From CAYLLN01 sp964384375 (lineage in GTDB: Bacteria; Planctomycetota; Planctomycetia; Pirellulales; Pirellulaceae): DNA of 64,000 bases. The stretch is taken from contig CAYLLN010000010.1 in NCBI GenBank assembly GCA_964384375.1, positions 1-64,000 of the forward strand, in the 5' to 3' direction. Of this stretch, positions 62,596-64,000 are shown one piece after another. Each line of letters begins with the position of its first letter. The stretch's first letter is position 1. Both the position numbers and the translations under genes were made by a program. A model generated the notes under the pieces. The model ran no database searches and was not told the DNA's origin. It saw only the letters and a list, made by a program, of their open reading frames with translations.

Positions 62596-63744
62596 CTAGG
62601 CAGCACGCCGGCTCGGAGCGGATTGCGTCGCATTGTCCGTAGCGGCATCCTGCTCCGCCTTCCGCCTGCGATACGGGAAGAACCGCTTCCATCGTTGAAT
62701 CGGCTGCTCCATGACCTGCCAGGAAACCCAGGCCAGTGCGATGGTAATGGCCGAGAGGAGCAGGATTCGGGTCGGCAGGCCACGGCTGACCCAGCGGGGC
62801 AAATCGAGCGTCCGAACCAGTGGCCCCAGCATATGGGGGGCGAAATTGTGGATCACGTAGAGCCCGTAGCTGATGGTCCCCAGCCCAACGAGTGCCCGGT
62901 TTTCCAGCACGCGCCCGACCGGCCCGCGGAAACCCGTTGCCGCCCGTTCGATCAACCACACGAACACCAGCAGCACACTTTGCTGCTGTAGCCAGAAGAG
63001 CAGCGGATGCCCGAAGCCGATGCGCTGCAGCAATTCTGCACCGAGCCAGCACGGCAAACCGATTTGCAGGGCGAGTGTCCCCCATCGCGCCCGCTGGGCA
63101 CGATCGTCGATCAGGGCCAATAGCGCCCCGATACCCAGAGCGTCGGTACAAAGCCAAGGGAGCGTCGTCATCACCGGGCTGCTGATGCCGGCGATCGCGA
63201 GCACGAGCCATGCCCCCGCCGTTGCCACGACGGTGCCGATGACCGTGACCTTCAGCCAGCGTGCCGGCACAAACATGATGACGAAGGGCCAGACAAGATA
63301 GAACTGCTCTTCGACTGCCAGCGACCAGAAGTGCGAGATGACGCCGTTCCAGTTGCCGCGCAGATAGAAGTAGAAGTTAGCCGTGTACATCAGCGTCCAG
63401 CCGAGCGTCTCGCGCACCGGCGGCAAAGCACATAGTGCCGCTAACAGGAGCACCGCATAGTACAGCGGCATCAAGCGTAGAAACCGTCGGGCGTAAAAGC
63501 TCCGGAGTGCAAACCAACCACCCCCCGGCGATTCGCTGGCCGCTTTCCGACAGTCGAGCAAAATCGCCGTAATCAGAAAACCGGAAAGCACGAAGAACAG
63601 CTTGACGCCGTAGGGCCCCCACAGAATGCCGCCGTGCAGTTCGTGCGGCGCCCAGTGTGACCACGCCACCGCCGCCACGGCGATCGCCCGCAGCGCGTCA
63701 AGCTGCGGCATGTATTCGCGGCCGTGGTAGGGGGTGCTGATCAT
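62596..63744 (-). CDS. Membrane acyltransferase (OafA/YrhL, acyltransferase 3 family)
   Basis: A 382-residue integral membrane protein with about ten helices. It transfers acyl groups to sugars of surface polysaccharides. Family marks are QLDALRAIAVAAVAWSHW with the essential early His, GVKLFFVLSGFLIT, YARRFLRLMPLYY, and HFWSLAVEEQFYLVWPF. A Lys/Arg-rich cytoplasmic tail ends the protein. There is no SGNH partner domain. The start is the ATG at 63744. Confidence 0.93.
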   Translation of the reverse strand: MISTPYHGREYMPQLDALRAIAVAAVAWSHWAPHELHGGILWGPYGVKLFFVLSGFLITAILLDCRKAASESPGGGWFALRSFYARRFLRLMPLYYAVLLLAALCALPPVRETLGWTLMYTANFYFYLRGNWNGVISHFWSLAVEEQFYLVWPFVIMFVPARWLKVTVIGTVVATAGAWLVLAIAGISSPVMTTLPWLCTDALGIGALLALIDDRAQRARWGTLALQIGLPCWLGAELLQRIGFGHPLLFWLQQQSVLLVFVWLIERAATGFRGPVGRVLENRALVGLGTISYGLYVIHNFAPHMLGPLVRTLDLPRWVSRGLPTRILLLSAITIALAWVSWQVMEQPIQRWKRFFPYRRRKAEQDAATDNATQSAPSRRAA

Positions 63745-64000
63745 CGCAAGTAGGTCCGGCCGGCAAAGTAGGTCCCGCCGGCTCGGCGGGACTTAGTGCG
63801 GTGGAGTTCATCTCGTTCGGCGCAAGGTCCACCTCGGCAAGGCGGACCTACCGGCGTGGTGGAATTAGCAAACGGGGCAAGCTGCGTCAACAGCAGTTCG
63901 CTTAGGCACGGTTATGCCGGCTGTACGGGCTAGCGAACTGAATCGGTCCGTTTGCGCGGTGTCAATTTCATTGAACAGCCCCGCGCGCCAACTAGGCTGA
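63745..64000. repeat. Right-edge spacer with GTAGGTCCCGCC composite repeat, copy B
   Basis: The left palindrome AGGTCCCGCC / GGCGGGACTT (63770-63779, 63785-63794) and right palindrome AGGTCCACCT / AGGCGGACCT (63825-63834, 63840-63849) are arranged as at 7692-7774. A partial copy GTAGGTCCGGCC lies just before (63750-63761). The remaining bases to 64000 show no gene. Confidence 0.8.

Overview
The window looks like a planctomycete chromosome segment, most like the Pirellulales. The call rests on families that are abundant in that group: a DUF1559 pseudopilin-like protein, a DUF1549/DUF1553 protein with a DUF1501 partner, a DUF1080 protein, a large surface protein opening with an LEDR-type motif, and a BBP2-like outer-membrane porin. 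Base composition is high GC and genes are well spaced. Ten Ns inside a peptidase gene, and a probable misjoin in the first gene, show that this is a draft, perhaps metagenomic, assembly.

Layout. 0-10 kb: an odd fusion of a pyrophosphatase N-terminus to a ClpC-type AAA module, aroC, an AsmA-like envelope protein, an S9 peptidase, an APH-fold kinase, plsC and a secreted metallopeptidase. 10-20 kb: a DUF1080 protein, small unknowns, yjbQ, a phosphohexomutase, a parallel beta-helix surface protein, uvrC and a methyltransferase. 20-30 kb: otsA divergent from an E2-type acyltransferase, dnaA, a GNAT protein, a double-PDZ protein and a THUMP-like methyltransferase. 30-40 kb: an osmoprotectant transporter fusion, then a long minus-strand run reading larB-nnrD-ribF-nrnA-Rieske-cytochrome b/c-zinc ribbon. 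40-53 kb: argG, a membrane protein, a YceI lipoprotein, the porin, mutM, a DUF1559 protein, an MlaE-MlaF-MlaD lipid transporter and an NHL-repeat protein. 53-64 kb: an FHA protein, a DUF1549/DUF1501/WD40/epimerase set, glgX and an OafA-type acyltransferase.

Functional groups visible are a b6-type quinol:cytochrome c oxidoreductase in which cytochrome b is fused to four c-type haem sites, an Mla-type phospholipid transport operon, carbohydrate storage and osmolyte genes (otsA, glgX, hexomutase), and a candidate peptidoglycan-peptide or dipeptide epimerase cluster. No rRNA, tRNA, CRISPR array, prophage or intact insertion sequence was recognised.

The most distinctive feature is the spacers. 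At least ten families of short palindromic or word-like repeats sit at gene boundaries, often within a few bases of stop or start codons. Several have entered coding sequence in frame: in larB, in the THUMP-like methyltransferase, and as the signal peptide of the NHL protein. One repeat supplies the mlaF start codon. Functions given here are inferred from motifs read by eye; no database search was run.
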